Source: Oscillospiraceae bacterium
Lineage (GTDB): Bacteria > Bacillota > Clostridia > Oscillospirales > Ruminococcaceae
Length of the DNA stretch: 11,113 nt
Assembly: GCA_902798675.1 (NCBI GenBank)
Contig: CADBXQ010000045.1
Span: 1-11,113 of the forward strand
Reading direction: 5' to 3'
A program made the position numbers and the translations under genes. The notes beneath the pieces are model-generated. The model did no database searches, had not been told where the DNA came from, and was given only the letters and a program-made list of their open reading frames with translations. Positions 1 through 8,032 of the stretch are shown in pieces (the stretch's first letter is position 1; each line of letters starts with the position of its first letter).

Positions 1-1029
1 CCCAAAAAATGATTGGAAAAAAGAAACCATTTGCGGAGTTAGCGATATTTCCGGGACCATCAATATACACTGTTTGTTTAGTTTGAAAACGTGATCAATC
101 AATTTTAGGAAAACAATTGTCTTTCCGCTGCCAGTAACTCCCCTCAACAGCGCAACCGAAGCAACTTTTTTTTCAGTTAAATCAATCAACTCAGCTGCGA
201 CTTTTTTTTGAGCTTCATTTAAAACAATGTCATCAACTAATTTAGTTTCTACCGCATTTTTATATGGTTTGCGATATATTTCCTGCTGGTAAATTTCAAC
301 TAAATTCATATTTATTAGATTTTTTAAGACAGCATCCGTTACTCCACACGAATAGCAGGCTTTTTTTGCCGAAATCACACCAGATTTTTTAATAAATTCC
401 AGCAATAATTTTTGCTTTTTGGTTAATTTACATTCGCTCAAATCAGAAATTTTTGCCTTAACCATAGATATTTTCTTGTCCAAAATTTTACGGCGTGTAT
501 TTTTAGATTTAAATAAAACTCCTCGCTGCTCCAACAGTTTCACAACGCCACTTTGCCCATCTGCAATTAAAGTTTTTATGTATCTATCCACATTTTTGCT
601 GCTTGACATAGCCTTTAATTTGTCTAAAATAACCAATTCTTTGTCGGAATACGTGGCGTCACTTAAATATTTAAAATTCCAAGTTTCAATAATATCATAA
701 AATAATCCTGAAGGTATAACACATTTGATCGCTTCAAACCAAGTGCAAAAACATGTTTTGTGTATAAACTCAGCGACTTCCAAAAGCTCTCTGGAAATGA
801 TCGGTTTTTCGCAGAGAACTTCAGAAATTGATTTATAATTTTTTTCATTCGCATATATTTTTTTCACACCACAGACCATTGCCTGCCGCAATCTATTTGA
901 TTTTCCAAACGAAACCCTGACCAAACATCCAACTTTTAATTTGAAAATTAATGATTCTGGAATTAAATATTCGAAAAGTTTATCAAAACTCAAGGATGTT
1001 TTTTCAACTGCAACCAAAGCAACCAGCAT
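1..1029 (-). CDS. priA: PriA primosomal replication-restart helicase, N-terminal part (cut by window edge)
   Basis: PriA reloads the replisome at stalled or collapsed forks. The reading frame is open for 343 codons from ATG 1029 to the window edge, about the first half of a protein usually near 730 residues. The N-terminal region fits the PriA 3'-DNA-binding domain (FDKLFEYLIPE, then KVGCLVRVSFGK). Close to the window edge lies the helicase Walker A segment LLRGVTGSGKT, followed by VPEISLTPQM, a PriA signature. The zinc-binding and C-terminal helicase domains would lie outside the window. It starts 35 bases after the coaBC stop, in the usual coaBC-priA order, so it is the last visible gene of the remA operon. 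A weak GAGTGGA ribosome-binding site precedes the ATG. No lesion is visible in this part. Confidence 0.93.
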   Translation of the reverse strand, partial: MLVALVAVEKTSLSFDKLFEYLIPESLIFKLKVGCLVRVSFGKSNRLRQAMVCGVKKIYANEKNYKSISEVLCEKPIISRELLEVAEFIHKTCFCTWFEAIKCVIPSGLFYDIIETWNFKYLSDATYSDKELVILDKLKAMSSSKNVDRYIKTLIADGQSGVVKLLEQRGVLFKSKNTRRKILDKKISMVKAKISDLSECKLTKKQKLLLEFIKKSGVISAKKACYSCGVTDAVLKNLINMNLVEIYQQEIYRKPYKNAVETKLVDDIVLNEAQKKVAAELIDLTEKKVASVALLRGVTGSGKTIVFLKLIDHVFKLNKQCILMVPEISLTPQMVSFFQSFFG

Positions 1030-1064
1030 AAAAAATTCCACTCTCTAAAAAATTATCACTCAAT

Positions 1065-2258
1065 TTAGGATTTTTTCAACTCCAATATGTGGTCTAAAAT
1101 AACATCTGCCAATTCGGTTTTTTTCATAAGCGGGACATCAAAAGCTTCATTTCGTGTTATAATATGAACTTTATTGGTTTTAACGTTAAACCCTGCCCCA
1201 GCGTCATTTATGTTGTTAGCCACGATTAGGTCAGCATTTTTTGCAATCAACTTTTTTTTGGAATTCTCTAATAAATTTTCAGTTTCCATAGAAAATCCGC
1301 ATATAATTTTGCTATTATTGTTTATTTTTCCTAAATCTTCTAGTATATCTTTGGTTTTAACCAGCTCTAAAACTATATTAGATCGGTTTTTTTTGATTTT
1401 ATTTGAATATTTCACTTTTGGCGTATAATCTGCAACAGCAGCAGATAAAATGTAAATATCGTTTGATTGCGCTAAATCCAAAACGGCTTTGTGCATCTGG
1501 CTTGCGCTTTCAACAAAAATCGCGTTAACGCCTGAAGGAACCTCTAAACTTGTCCTTCCGGAAACCAATGTCACATTAGCTCCACGTTTTGCAGCCGCCT
1601 CGGCAATTGCATACCCCATCCTCCCGCTTGATCGATTGGTTAAAAACCTGACGGGATCAATTGCTTCTTGCGTTGGCCCCGCGGTTATTAGGAGGTTTTT
1701 TCCGTTTAAGTCCAAATGCCTATTTAATATATTTTCGATTGATTTAAGAATTATATCAAGATCTGGAAGCCTGCCTCTTCCGACATCTCCACAAGCTAAT
1801 CTCCCCACGGCCGGCTCAACAACGTGAATTTTTCGGCTGATGATGGTTTGAAGATTGCTCTGAGTTGCCTCATTTTCAAGCATTCCAGTGTTCATTGAAG
1901 GAAAGACGATTTTTGGGCATTTGCAGGCTAAAAAAGCGCTTGTCAGCATATCATCGGCGATCCCAGAAGCAATTTTTGCGATTATGTTAGCGGTTGCGGG
2001 AATGATTAGGAACGCGTCCGCCCATTTAGACAGCGAAATATGCCCGACATCAAAACCTCCCTTTCTTTTAAAAATTGACGCCACACATTCGTTTTTCGCA
2101 ATTGTTTCAAAAGTCAGCGGCGTGACGAATTTTGTTGCGCTCTGGGTCATTATGGTTTTGACAGCCGCCCCTCTTTTAACCAGCTCACTGACAACGCTAA
2201 CTGCTTTAAACGCTGCTATTCCGCCGCTTATGCCAACAACTATCTTTTACCAAAACAT
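1065..2258 (-). CDS. coaBC: Bifunctional CoaBC (phosphopantothenoylcysteine decarboxylase/synthetase) with in-frame TAA at codon 4
   Basis: CoaBC joins cysteine to 4'-phosphopantothenate and decarboxylates the product, in coenzyme A synthesis. The decarboxylase half shows the FMN-site GISGGIAAFK (10-18), HISL with catalytic His (about 73), PATANIIAK (87), FPSMNTGM and ACGDVGRGR with the expected active-site Cys (about 156). The synthetase half starts near NLLITAGPT (192) and has RFLTNRSSGRMGY and DLIVANN. The total matches the family at about 398 codons. The start is the oddity. ATG 2258 has an AAAGGG SD five bases upstream and lies in frame, but codon 4 (2249-2247) is TAA. No ATG, GTG or TTG follows until ATG 2150, which would drop the FMN motif. 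Only ATA codons (first at 2243) offer a start before the motif. It overlaps the 3' end of rpoZ. It may be a nonsense pseudogene, a reinitiation case or a sequence error. Confidence 0.85.
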
Positions 2259-2430
2259 ATTTTCCCTTTGCAAAGTCGGAAATCGCGTCCGCAAGGGGAT
2301 TATCTGGAGTTTTCATTTCCATTTGATTTGCATGATCAACAATTTGCCTGGCTCTTTTGGAAACGCCGATTATTAGCGAATAATAACTCTCTCCGTGTTT
2401 TAATAATTCAGGAATAGATGGCCTGTTCAT
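2206..2430 (-). CDS. rpoZ: RNA polymerase omega subunit
   Basis: Small RNA polymerase subunit that helps fold and hold beta-prime. The 74-residue protein shows the omega pattern: RPSIPELL at the start, YYSLIIGVSKRARQIVD in the core and NPLADAISDFAKGKYV near the end. These match the Firmicutes P-S-I, SxRAR and P-x-x-x-A-x-x-E/D-x-A-x-G-K positions. The start ATG 2430 follows a strong AGGAGG seven to eight bases upstream. The last roughly 13 residues (after YVLVK) overlap the coaBC N-terminal coding in a different frame and look unlike normal omega, so the natural end may originally have been nearer 2250. It sits between gmk and coaBC, as is typical. Confidence 0.88.
   Translation of the reverse strand: MNRPSIPELLKHGESYYSLIIGVSKRARQIVDHANQMEMKTPDNPLADAISDFAKGKYVLVKDSCWHKRRNSSV
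2264..2268 (-). promoter_or_regulatory. Shine-Dalgarno for the coaBC start at 2258
   Basis: AAGGG lies five bases before ATG 2258, inside the end of rpoZ. It marks this ATG as the original coaBC start even though the third codon is followed by TAA. Confidence 0.5.
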
Positions 2431-2456
2431 ATAAAATTCCTCCTATATGGTTTATT

Positions 2457-3050
2457 TTATATTGAATTATCAATATTTATTTTTATTCTGTTTTTTTTTA
2501 ATATTTCAGTATTGAGTATTGATCGAATTTTTTCAACTGCTTGATCTAAAACAGCGTTAACTACTATATAGTCATAATAACACGCTTTTTCTATTTCTTT
2601 ATATGCTTGGTCTATTCGATTTCTTATGGATTCTCTTGTTTCAGTTCCGCGCAAAAACAGCCTCTGTTTGAGGATTTCTATGCTGGGTGGGAGGATAAAA
2701 ATTTTAACGCAGTCCATTGAATCGCTGATCTTTTGAGCGCCGTTAACGTCAATTTCAAGGATGACGCTTTTCCCTCGATTTAAATTGCTTTCAATTTCCG
2801 ACCTCATGGTTCCATATAAATTCCCACAATATTCGTTATATTCTAAAATGTTGTTGGTTGCAATTTGATCAAGAAATCTCTCTCTAGACATAAAGTGATA
2901 GTGGATCCCGTCTATTTCGCCGCTTCGAGGCTTTCGAGTTGTTGCTGAAACTGCAACTGAAATGTTTTTTTCTTTCTTAAGTATGTTTAAAATTGTTCCC
3001 TTGCCACTTCCAGAAGGGCCCGAAACAACCAGTAAAACTCCTTTTTTCAT
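2457..3050 (-). CDS. gmk: Guanylate kinase
   Basis: Phosphorylates GMP to GDP with ATP, essential for guanine nucleotide supply. At 197 residues it is about the usual length. The P-loop GPSGSGKGT is at 11-19. GMP-binding residues are visible in SATTRKPRSGE (35-45), HYHF (50-53) and YCGNLYGT (74-81). LEIDVNGA (about 99-105) is the Walker B-like strand, and TRESIRNRI forms the lid. It lies 23 bases after remA and 26 bases before rpoZ, so it is in the same operon. Its own SD is poor (only GGGG some 14 bases upstream of ATG 3050), so translation may be coupled to remA. It appears intact. Confidence 0.96.
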   Translation of the reverse strand: MKKGVLLVVSGPSGSGKGTILNILKKEKNISVAVSATTRKPRSGEIDGIHYHFMSRERFLDQIATNNILEYNEYCGNLYGTMRSEIESNLNRGKSVILEIDVNGAQKISDSMDCVKIFILPPSIEILKQRLFLRGTETRESIRNRIDQAYKEIEKACYYDYIVVNAVLDQAVEKIRSILNTEILKKNRIKINIDNSI

Positions 3051-3073
3051 AGTCTAATAATCAACCCCATAAA

Positions 3074-3307
3074 TCACTTAATTTTTTTCTCTATTTCTTC
3101 AACATTCAAGCAGGATAAAATCACATGATCGCTGTCAGTGAATAAAACCGACCTTGTTTTTCTTCCACACGTTGCGTCTATCAATTTGCCGGAATTTTTT
3201 GCACAAAGCACCGCCCTTTTGATTGGAGCAGCTTCAGGCGCAACAACAGCCGTCAATTTTTTCAAAGCCACATAGCTTGTACAACCTATATTGATGAGTT
3301 CATTCAC
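3074..3307 (-). CDS. remA: RemA/DUF370 family regulatory protein
   Basis: The RemA family (extracellular matrix regulator, DNA-binding) is almost always encoded just upstream of gmk in Firmicutes, as here. The 77 residues carry the family pattern: LINIG near the start, then AVVAPEAAPIKRAV, GKLIDATCGRKTRSVL and TDSDHVILSC. The usual N-I-G-F-G-N turn is NIGCTSY here, a mild departure in a normally conserved loop. ATG 3307 is preceded by GAGGCGAGGA. It is the first gene after the promoter at 3347-3375 and so opens the operon. In Bacillus subtilis RemA activates biofilm matrix genes. Its target here cannot be told from sequence. Confidence 0.88.
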   Translation of the reverse strand: MNELINIGCTSYVALKKLTAVVAPEAAPIKRAVLCAKNSGKLIDATCGRKTRSVLFTDSDHVILSCLNVEEIEKKIK

Positions 3308-3346
3308 AAATTTCCTCGCCTCTTATTTTTCGATTTTTCGAGCCAC

Positions 3347-3375
3347 ATAATAACAACTCATATAAACCCTGTCAA
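3347..3375 (-). promoter_or_regulatory. Vegetative-type promoter for remA-gmk-rpoZ-coaBC-priA
   Basis: On the minus strand TTGACA (3375-3370) is followed by a 17-base spacer and TATTAT (3352-3347), a near-perfect sigma-A promoter. It gives an expected transcript start near 3340 and a short leader before remA. A second, poorer pair (TTGAAT, 15 bases, TATAAT) lies just upstream around 3400-3420. Confidence 0.7.
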
Positions 3376-3447
3376 AACAAAGCTTCATGAAATATATTAT
3401 ACGATTTTTTTTGAAAATTCAAGACCAATTTATAATTTTGTTAAAAA

Positions 3448-4315
3448 TTAAACTCTTAAAGTCAAATTCAAGACGCCTGAAATCATCAAAAATAAAACGA
3501 ACATGGCCATTACTATTCGATAATATGCAAATATTTTGAAACTGTGAGATTTTATAAACTGCATTAAACTTTTTATGACTATGACGGAAACCACAAACGA
3601 AACAAGGAAACCAACTGATAAAACAGCCCATTCGCTTGGCGAAAATCCCATTCCGTGTTTTTTGAAATATGAAATGATCTCAGCCGCGCTAGCTCCGATC
3701 ATTATGGGAACTGACATGCAAAAAGAAAATTCAGCTCCAACGCTTCTTGAACATCCTATTAACAGCGCTCCAAGAATTGTTGCGCCTGACCGAGAAGTTC
3801 CAGGAATCAAAGCAAACGCCTGAAATATTCCCATTAAAAATGCTATTTTGTAGTCTATTTGATTTAGTTTGGAAATTTTTGGTGTTACATCCTCATTCAA
3901 ATTCTCAATAACTATGAAAAACACACCGTATAACATTAACATCAAAGCAACAACAAATCCATTATATAAATACGTATGTATTGAATCTTTAAACATCAGT
4001 CCAATAGCCACCGCAGGAAGGGTTGCAACAAAAATTTTTCTCCACATAAAAAATGTCTCTTTTTTTTCTTTTAAGTCTTTTTTTGCGCAAAACGGGTTTA
4101 ATTTTTGAGAAAAAACCGCTAAAAATCGAGCTAAGCTGAATGACAGTGAATAACAAATTGACAAAGTCGCGGCCGCCTGAATACATGGACTGGTTCATGG
4201 GCCACAATGAGTCGAACAGTATCATATGACCCGTGCTGCTGATTGGAAGCCATTCTGTTATCCCTTGTATAGCTCCCAGTACTATTGATTTTAAAATTTC
4301 TAAAAGTAATTCCAT
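3448..4315 (-). pseudogene. uppP: Undecaprenyl-diphosphatase UppP (BacA), broken by a +1 frameshift
   Basis: UppP is a membrane phosphatase that recycles undecaprenyl diphosphate for peptidoglycan synthesis and gives bacitracin tolerance. The N-terminal part starts at ATG 4315, after GAGGAG, and holds the catalytic motif EWLPISSTGH (21-30). It runs in one frame to VIQL at about 4133. The rest continues one base further on (ARFLAVFSQKLNP...), with ATLPAVAIGL, the second motif PGTSRSGATI (about 3804-3775), and membrane helices to the stop at 3448. Removing one base near 4130-4135 restores 288 residues, close to the usual 270-290. The site reads CTT AGC T, which is not a homopolymer. It may be a real mutation, a +1 recoding site or an assembly error. 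If expressed as written, the two catalytic motifs are separated. Confidence 0.85.
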
Positions 4316-4354
4316 ATGCCAAAGCTCCTCTAAAAATAAAAAAATACCAGAGAC

Positions 4355-4383
4355 ATTATAACAGATTTTTTGTATATTAACAA
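4355..4383 (-). promoter_or_regulatory. Promoter for uppP
   Basis: TTGTTA (4383-4378), a 17-base spacer and TATAAT (4360-4355) lie on the minus strand. A TG one base before the -10 makes it an extended -10. The predicted start is about 30 bases before the uppP ATG, and the SD lies in between. Confidence 0.65.
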
Positions 4384-4473
4384 CACATAAATTCAAGACA
4401 TAATGATAAAATTTACCACAAGAACAAAAATAACTGCTCCACACGAGATTATATGCTTTAAAAAGATTATATA

Positions 4474-4881
4474 TTAAAAATTATTTTTTCTTGATCTTCT
4501 CAGCGCAAAGTCGAAAATTTCACTTTTAGAATTGCTAAAATTATTTTGATTTACAGCTTTTGATTCCGGAAAAATATTTTTTGAATTTGATGTTTTTTTG
4601 CTGTTGAAAATTAGCCACTCATCAAAAGATTTTGCTTTATCGGGGTTTTTATTTGATATTTGCTTGTTTATTTTAAATTGCGGGATTAATTTAACACTTT
4701 CTTGAAAATTTTTATCTAAAATCAATTTATCATTATTATTTTTGTGTTTTTTGAATTGAGATTTTTTTATATGATTTGAAGTTTTTGCTAAATTGAGGTT
4801 GGTTTTTGAGGGCTGATTTTTGTCAATATTTATCTTGTTAACAATTTTTATTTTTTTATTTATTGTTTTTTTGATTGAACG
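4474..4881 (-). pseudogene. Displaced C-terminal tail of the DEAD-box helicase
   Basis: Just past motif V and HRI of the helicase, a second frame opens after a TAG and runs to a stop at 4474. It begins SIKKTINKKIKIVNKIN, which resembles the segment IEKLIxKKI that follows motif VI by some 20-25 residues in RhlE-type helicases. It then becomes a Lys/Asn/Ser-rich tail (HIKKSQFKKHKNNN; SFDEWLIF; FALRRSRKNNF). Basic low-complexity tails of this sort are typical of these helicases. No good start codon or SD precedes it; the first TTG is at 4725. I infer a remnant that was joined to the helicase before an internal deletion, rather than an independent gene. Confidence 0.6.
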
Positions 4882-5876
4882 ATCCTATGAACATATGTTT
4901 CACTATTGCACGGAATGTCGTAATTTATCACATGAGAAATTCCTTTTATGTCGAGCCCCCGAGCGGCAATGTCTGTTGCAACCAAAATTTTGATCCTGCC
5001 TTCTTTAAAATTTTTCAAAATGTTTTTGCGCTCCCACTGCGGTTTATCGCCGTGAATAGACCTTGCCAAAATGTTCATTTTTTTAAGCCAATCAGCAACT
5101 TTATCGGATTTTGCTTTAGTTCTCGTGAATATTATCGCAAACTGAATGTTTAGATTTTTTATTAATCGAAGCAAAAAATTTGTTTTGTCATTTTGATCAA
5201 CCATATACACAAATTGTTGGATTAAATCCACAGTTGTTGAAGGCGGAGAGACGATAATTTTTACTGGATTTTTGAGTATGGAATTTCCAAAGTCTTGTAT
5301 ATTATTTGACATTGTTGCTGAAAACATTAATGTTTGTCTTTTTTTAGGGAGTATATCGGTTATTTTTTTAACTTCATTAATAAAACCCATATCCAACATA
5401 ATATCCGCCTCATCCAAGACAAAAAAATCAACCTCAGATATATCGACATATCCTTTTAAAATCAAATCATTGAGCCTGCCAGGAGTTGAGACGAGTATGT
5501 CAGCTCCCTTGCTAAGCGCTTGGATTTGTGGGGTGTAACCAGCTCCTCCATAGACAACGCAGCTGCGAATTGGATTATACTTAGCGTATACTCTAAAATT
5601 GTTGAAAATTTGAATCGCGAGCTCTCGCGTTGGCGCCAAAACCAAGGCTTTAATGATCCTTTTTTTGAGGCATATTCTTTTGCTGAGCAATTTGTTGATT
5701 ATCGGAACAGCGAACGCGCAGGTTTTTCCCGTCCCTGTTTGCGCGCATCCCATCAAATCACGGCCGCTCAAAATTGCCGGAATAGTTTTTTCTTGAATTG
5801 GCGAGGCGGTTTGATAGTTAAGTTCCTTTAGAGCTTTCAAAATTGAAGGACTCAAATTTAAATTTTCAAATTTCAT
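4860..5876 (-). pseudogene. RhlE-type DEAD-box RNA helicase lacking motif VI
   Basis: ATP-dependent RNA helicase family, used in ribosome assembly and RNA turnover. The 338 residues show the Q motif region (NYQTASPIQEKTIP), motif I AQTGTGKT (45-52), PTRELA (82-87), TPGR (131-134), DEAD (155-158), SAT (186-188), TRTK (251-254) and motif V ATDIAARGLDI (300-310). The chain then reads ETYVHRI and goes off into VQSKKQ and a stop, where the family continues HRIGRTGRAG. The motif VI arginine finger, needed for ATP hydrolysis, is therefore absent. The tail resumes in another frame (4474-4881). ATG 5876 has an AGGAGA SD. Neighbours are uppP downstream and the divergent peptide gene at 6121. As written it should be inactive in ATPase. 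Confidence 0.85.
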
Positions 5877-6029
5877 GAAAAGGTCTCCTAAAATTAATTA
5901 TAAATAATTTAAAAATTTCACACACACCAATCGCAAATTACCAAACCACAATGCATACGCGCTAGAATGAAGAATATTCAAATGAATTTGACTAGATATT
6001 GCTATCTGAATTTTTTTACATAAAAAGTA

Positions 6030-6101
6030 TATAATTTTGACTTTGTGGCATACTGTTTTTAGAAGTTTACTAAAAAACATATTTTACAAATTGTATATAA
6101 T
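6030..6101 (+). promoter_or_regulatory. Candidate promoter region of the Nif11 peptide gene
   Basis: This AT-rich stretch has TATAAT at 6030-6035 and again at 6096-6101. The upstream box has only a weak -35 (CTGAAT, 18 bases before). The second would start transcription almost on the SD. The upstream box is the more credible, but neither is convincing. Confidence 0.3.
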
Positions 6102-6108
6102 AGCGAAA

Positions 6109-6115
6109 GGGGAGG
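6109..6115 (+). promoter_or_regulatory. Strong SD that sets a TTG start
   Basis: GGGGAGG lies five bases before TTG 6121. It singles out TTG as the start of the peptide gene over frames that stay open further upstream. The predicted protein then begins MAREDVELFF, exactly where Nif11 domains normally begin. Confidence 0.75.
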
Positions 6116-6120
6116 TCATT

Positions 6121-6492
6121 TTGGCCAGGGAAGATGTTGAACTTTTTTTTGAAAAGGTGAATGAAGATGAAAATCTGAAGAAAAAGATATCAAAAGCTGA
6201 AACGAATTTGGCTAATCTAGACAAAAATCAAGCTGAAAAAATCTTTAATTCAGACATTTTGCCAATTGCTCAAAAACTTGGTTTTGATTTTTCATGTGAA
6301 GATGTTCTGAATTTCAGCATAAACCCACCCCACAAACCCAAGGGCGAACTTTCTGACGATGATCTTGGGCAGGTTGCGGGCGGAATGAGCTGCGGAGTTA
6401 TCGGAGCTTCACAGGTTGGAGAAACTTGCTTCATTGCTGGAAATAATGGGACCGATTCTCGTTTAACGATTGAAGAACACAGGATGAGATAA
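6121..6492 (+). CDS. Nif11-type leader RiPP precursor peptide
   Basis: A 123-residue precursor. Residues 1-88 form a Nif11-like leader: MAREDVELFFEKVNED, then ILPIAQKLGFDFSCEDVL (46-63), then GELSDDDLGQVAGG, ending in a double glycine at 87-88. This is the class cleaved by C39-peptidase ABC exporters. The remaining 35 residues (89-123) are the predicted core, beginning MSCGVIGASQVGETCF. It is rich in Gly and Ser/Thr, with Cys at 91 and 103, and ends in a charged EEHRMR. The radical SAM maturase begins 128 bases later on the same strand, so the peptide is the likely substrate. The modification cannot be told from sequence. Thioether bridges from the two Cys are possible, and the Tyr-Gly motif spliced by PlpX-type enzymes is absent. 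The leader closely parallels that of the protein at 9283. Confidence 0.85.
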   Translation: MAREDVELFFEKVNEDENLKKKISKAETNLANLDKNQAEKIFNSDILPIAQKLGFDFSCEDVLNFSINPPHKPKGELSDDDLGQVAGGMSCGVIGASQVGETCFIAGNNGTDSRLTIEEHRMR

Positions 6493-6500
6493 TTATGCTT

Positions 6501-6528
6501 TTGGCTTGGAAAATTATTGTGATATACT
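6501..6528 (+). promoter_or_regulatory. Possible internal promoter for the radical SAM gene
   Basis: TTGGCT (6501-6506), a 16-base spacer and TATACT (6523-6528) with TG one base before the -10. It lies between peptide and maturase and could give the enzyme a separate transcript. No clear terminator hairpin is seen in the gap. The 6-codon ATG frame at 6582 looks like chance. Confidence 0.3.
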
Positions 6529-6620
6529 GATTATATTATAATAATTAACAAATTTATCGCAAAGGATTTAGTGTGATATTTATGAAAAACCATAACAATT
6601 AGCCATATGGAGGAATTTTT

Positions 6621-8027
6621 ATGAAATATATTATAAAAAATGAATTTGCCCTGAGAGGTTGGGCAGATGCTCCATATGCTATTGTTCATTTAAACAGCGG
6701 ACAAATGGCTCCTGTTAGCAAACTGGCATTTCAAGCGCTCTTGCTTTGTGATGGAGAAACGGATGTTGATTCTCCAAACGTTATTACAGTTAGTAGAAAC
6801 ATTATAACAAAATTTGTCAAAAAAAACATAGTCAAAAAGTGTGAAAATGGCGAAAAATTGTCCCAGCGTCAGAAATATAGGCGTTTCGAAAATGAATATG
6901 TTAGGGCGGCCCACTGGTCTATCACGGGTTTGTGTAATTTTAAATGTCGACACTGCTTTCTTTCAGCGCCAAGCAAATTATATGGGCAGCTTTCAACTGA
7001 AAAATGTTTGAAAATCATAGACGAACTCGCAAAATGTGGGATAATGAAGGTTAGCATAACGGGCGGGGAGCCATTGGTTCGCCCCGACCTTTTCGTTTTG
7101 TTGGACGAAATCAAGAAAAAGCAAATGACTGTTAGTCAAATATACACTAACGGTGCGCTTGTCGATGAAAATTTATTAATCAATTTGAAAAAACGCCAAA
7201 TGAACCCAACGTTTTGCATAAGCTATGATGGAATTGGATGGCACGATTGGCTTCGCGGGGTTAAAGGGGCTGAAAAAATGGCAATCAAAGCTTTTGACCT
7301 GCTACATAGCCACGGGTTTGAGGTTGACGTCGAAATGTGCATACACAAATGGAATAAAAATGTCTTTGAACAAAGCATCAATCTTTTAATTGAACACGGC
7401 GCTAGCAGCGTTAAAGTCGGCCCGGTCGAAAATTCTGGCGAATGGACCAAAGAAAACAAAAAACACGATTTGAGCAGAGAAGAGCTGTTTGGTTTATACT
7501 TAGAGTATATTCCTCGGTATTTAGATAGCGGTGCTCCGATAGGTTTGCAAATGGGAAGTTTTTTCCTTTGTGAAAAAGGCTCTCAAAAATATTCCATACC
7601 AGCGGAAAAATTTGACGGGACAAAAAGGACTTTTAGCTGCAAATTGTGTGAACACGCAAAACATAATATATATATATGTTCTAACGGACAACTCTTGCCA
7701 TGCATGGCTTTGGGCGGAGTTAAAAATAAATTGCCTAAAACATATATTTTCGACATGCCGCTTAGCAAGCTGCTGAAAAGCTCAAAATATCTGGCGCTGC
7801 TTAACAACACTGTTGGTGAACTTTGCCAAAATAATCCGGAATGTAATGAATGCAGGCACAAACTAACCTGCGGGGGAGGATGCAGGGCAAACGCTTTGAT
7901 GGCAAACAACAATGAATATTTCGGCTGCGATCGAGTCAGCTGCGATATATTTAAAAAAGGTTATATAGAAAAAATAAAAGAAGCCGCGCAAAGGAGCGCA
8001 AAAAATAATCCGTCTTCAAAAATGTAA
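6621..8027 (+). CDS. Radical SAM/SPASM peptide maturase
   Basis: Radical S-adenosylmethionine enzyme that probably modifies the adjacent Nif11 peptide. It has 468 residues. The N-terminal roughly 95 (LRGWADAPYAIVHLNSG, then FQALLLCDGETDV, then ITKFVKKNIVKK) looks like a PqqD/RRE-type winged-helix that binds leader peptides. The radical SAM core holds C105-x3-C109-x2-C112 (GLCNFKCRHCF) for the 4Fe-4S/SAM cluster and ITGGEPLVRPDL (146-157). The SPASM region has Cys at 340, 343, 353, 361, 402, 408, 411, 417, 421, 436 and 441, including CNECRHKLTCGGGCR, enough for two auxiliary clusters. ATG 6621 follows GGAGG. The N-terminal LRxW...PYA...CDG pattern is one I recognise from gut Firmicutes peptide maturases. 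The exact family and chemistry are unknown. It ends five bases from the convergent ART gene. Confidence 0.92.
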   Translation: MKYIIKNEFALRGWADAPYAIVHLNSGQMAPVSKLAFQALLLCDGETDVDSPNVITVSRNIITKFVKKNIVKKCENGEKLSQRQKYRRFENEYVRAAHWSITGLCNFKCRHCFLSAPSKLYGQLSTEKCLKIIDELAKCGIMKVSITGGEPLVRPDLFVLLDEIKKKQMTVSQIYTNGALVDENLLINLKKRQMNPTFCISYDGIGWHDWLRGVKGAEKMAIKAFDLLHSHGFEVDVEMCIHKWNKNVFEQSINLLIEHGASSVKVGPVENSGEWTKENKKHDLSREELFGLYLEYIPRYLDSGAPIGLQMGSFFLCEKGSQKYSIPAEKFDGTKRTFSCKLCEHAKHNIYICSNGQLLPCMALGGVKNKLPKTYIFDMPLSKLLKSSKYLALLNNTVGELCQNNPECNECRHKLTCGGGCRANALMANNNEYFGCDRVSCDIFKKGYIEKIKEAAQRSAKNNPSSKM

Positions 8028-8032
8028 ACAAT

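Noticed and set aside
663..854. Minus-strand 63-codon frame within priA
   Set aside because: Out of frame with the PriA reading frame, which is continuous and conserved.
2206..2300. Possible RpoZ-CoaBC fusion by +1 shift after YVLVK
   Set aside because: Skipping one base joins the two proteins in frame, but a separate ATG with SD at 2258 lies in the coaBC frame, so a damaged coaBC start is simpler.
1888..2376. Plus-strand 162-codon frame opposite coaBC and rpoZ
   Set aside because: Antisense to conserved coding sequence, with no SD or recognisable motifs.
6037..6120. Longer peptide precursor starting upstream at TTG 6037
   Set aside because: The added residues do not resemble a Nif11 leader and there is no SD, whereas TTG 6121 has GGGGAGG at good spacing and begins exactly at the domain.
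7583..7912. Minus-strand 109-codon frame inside the maturase gene
   Set aside because: Antisense shadow of a gene with clear SPASM motifs.
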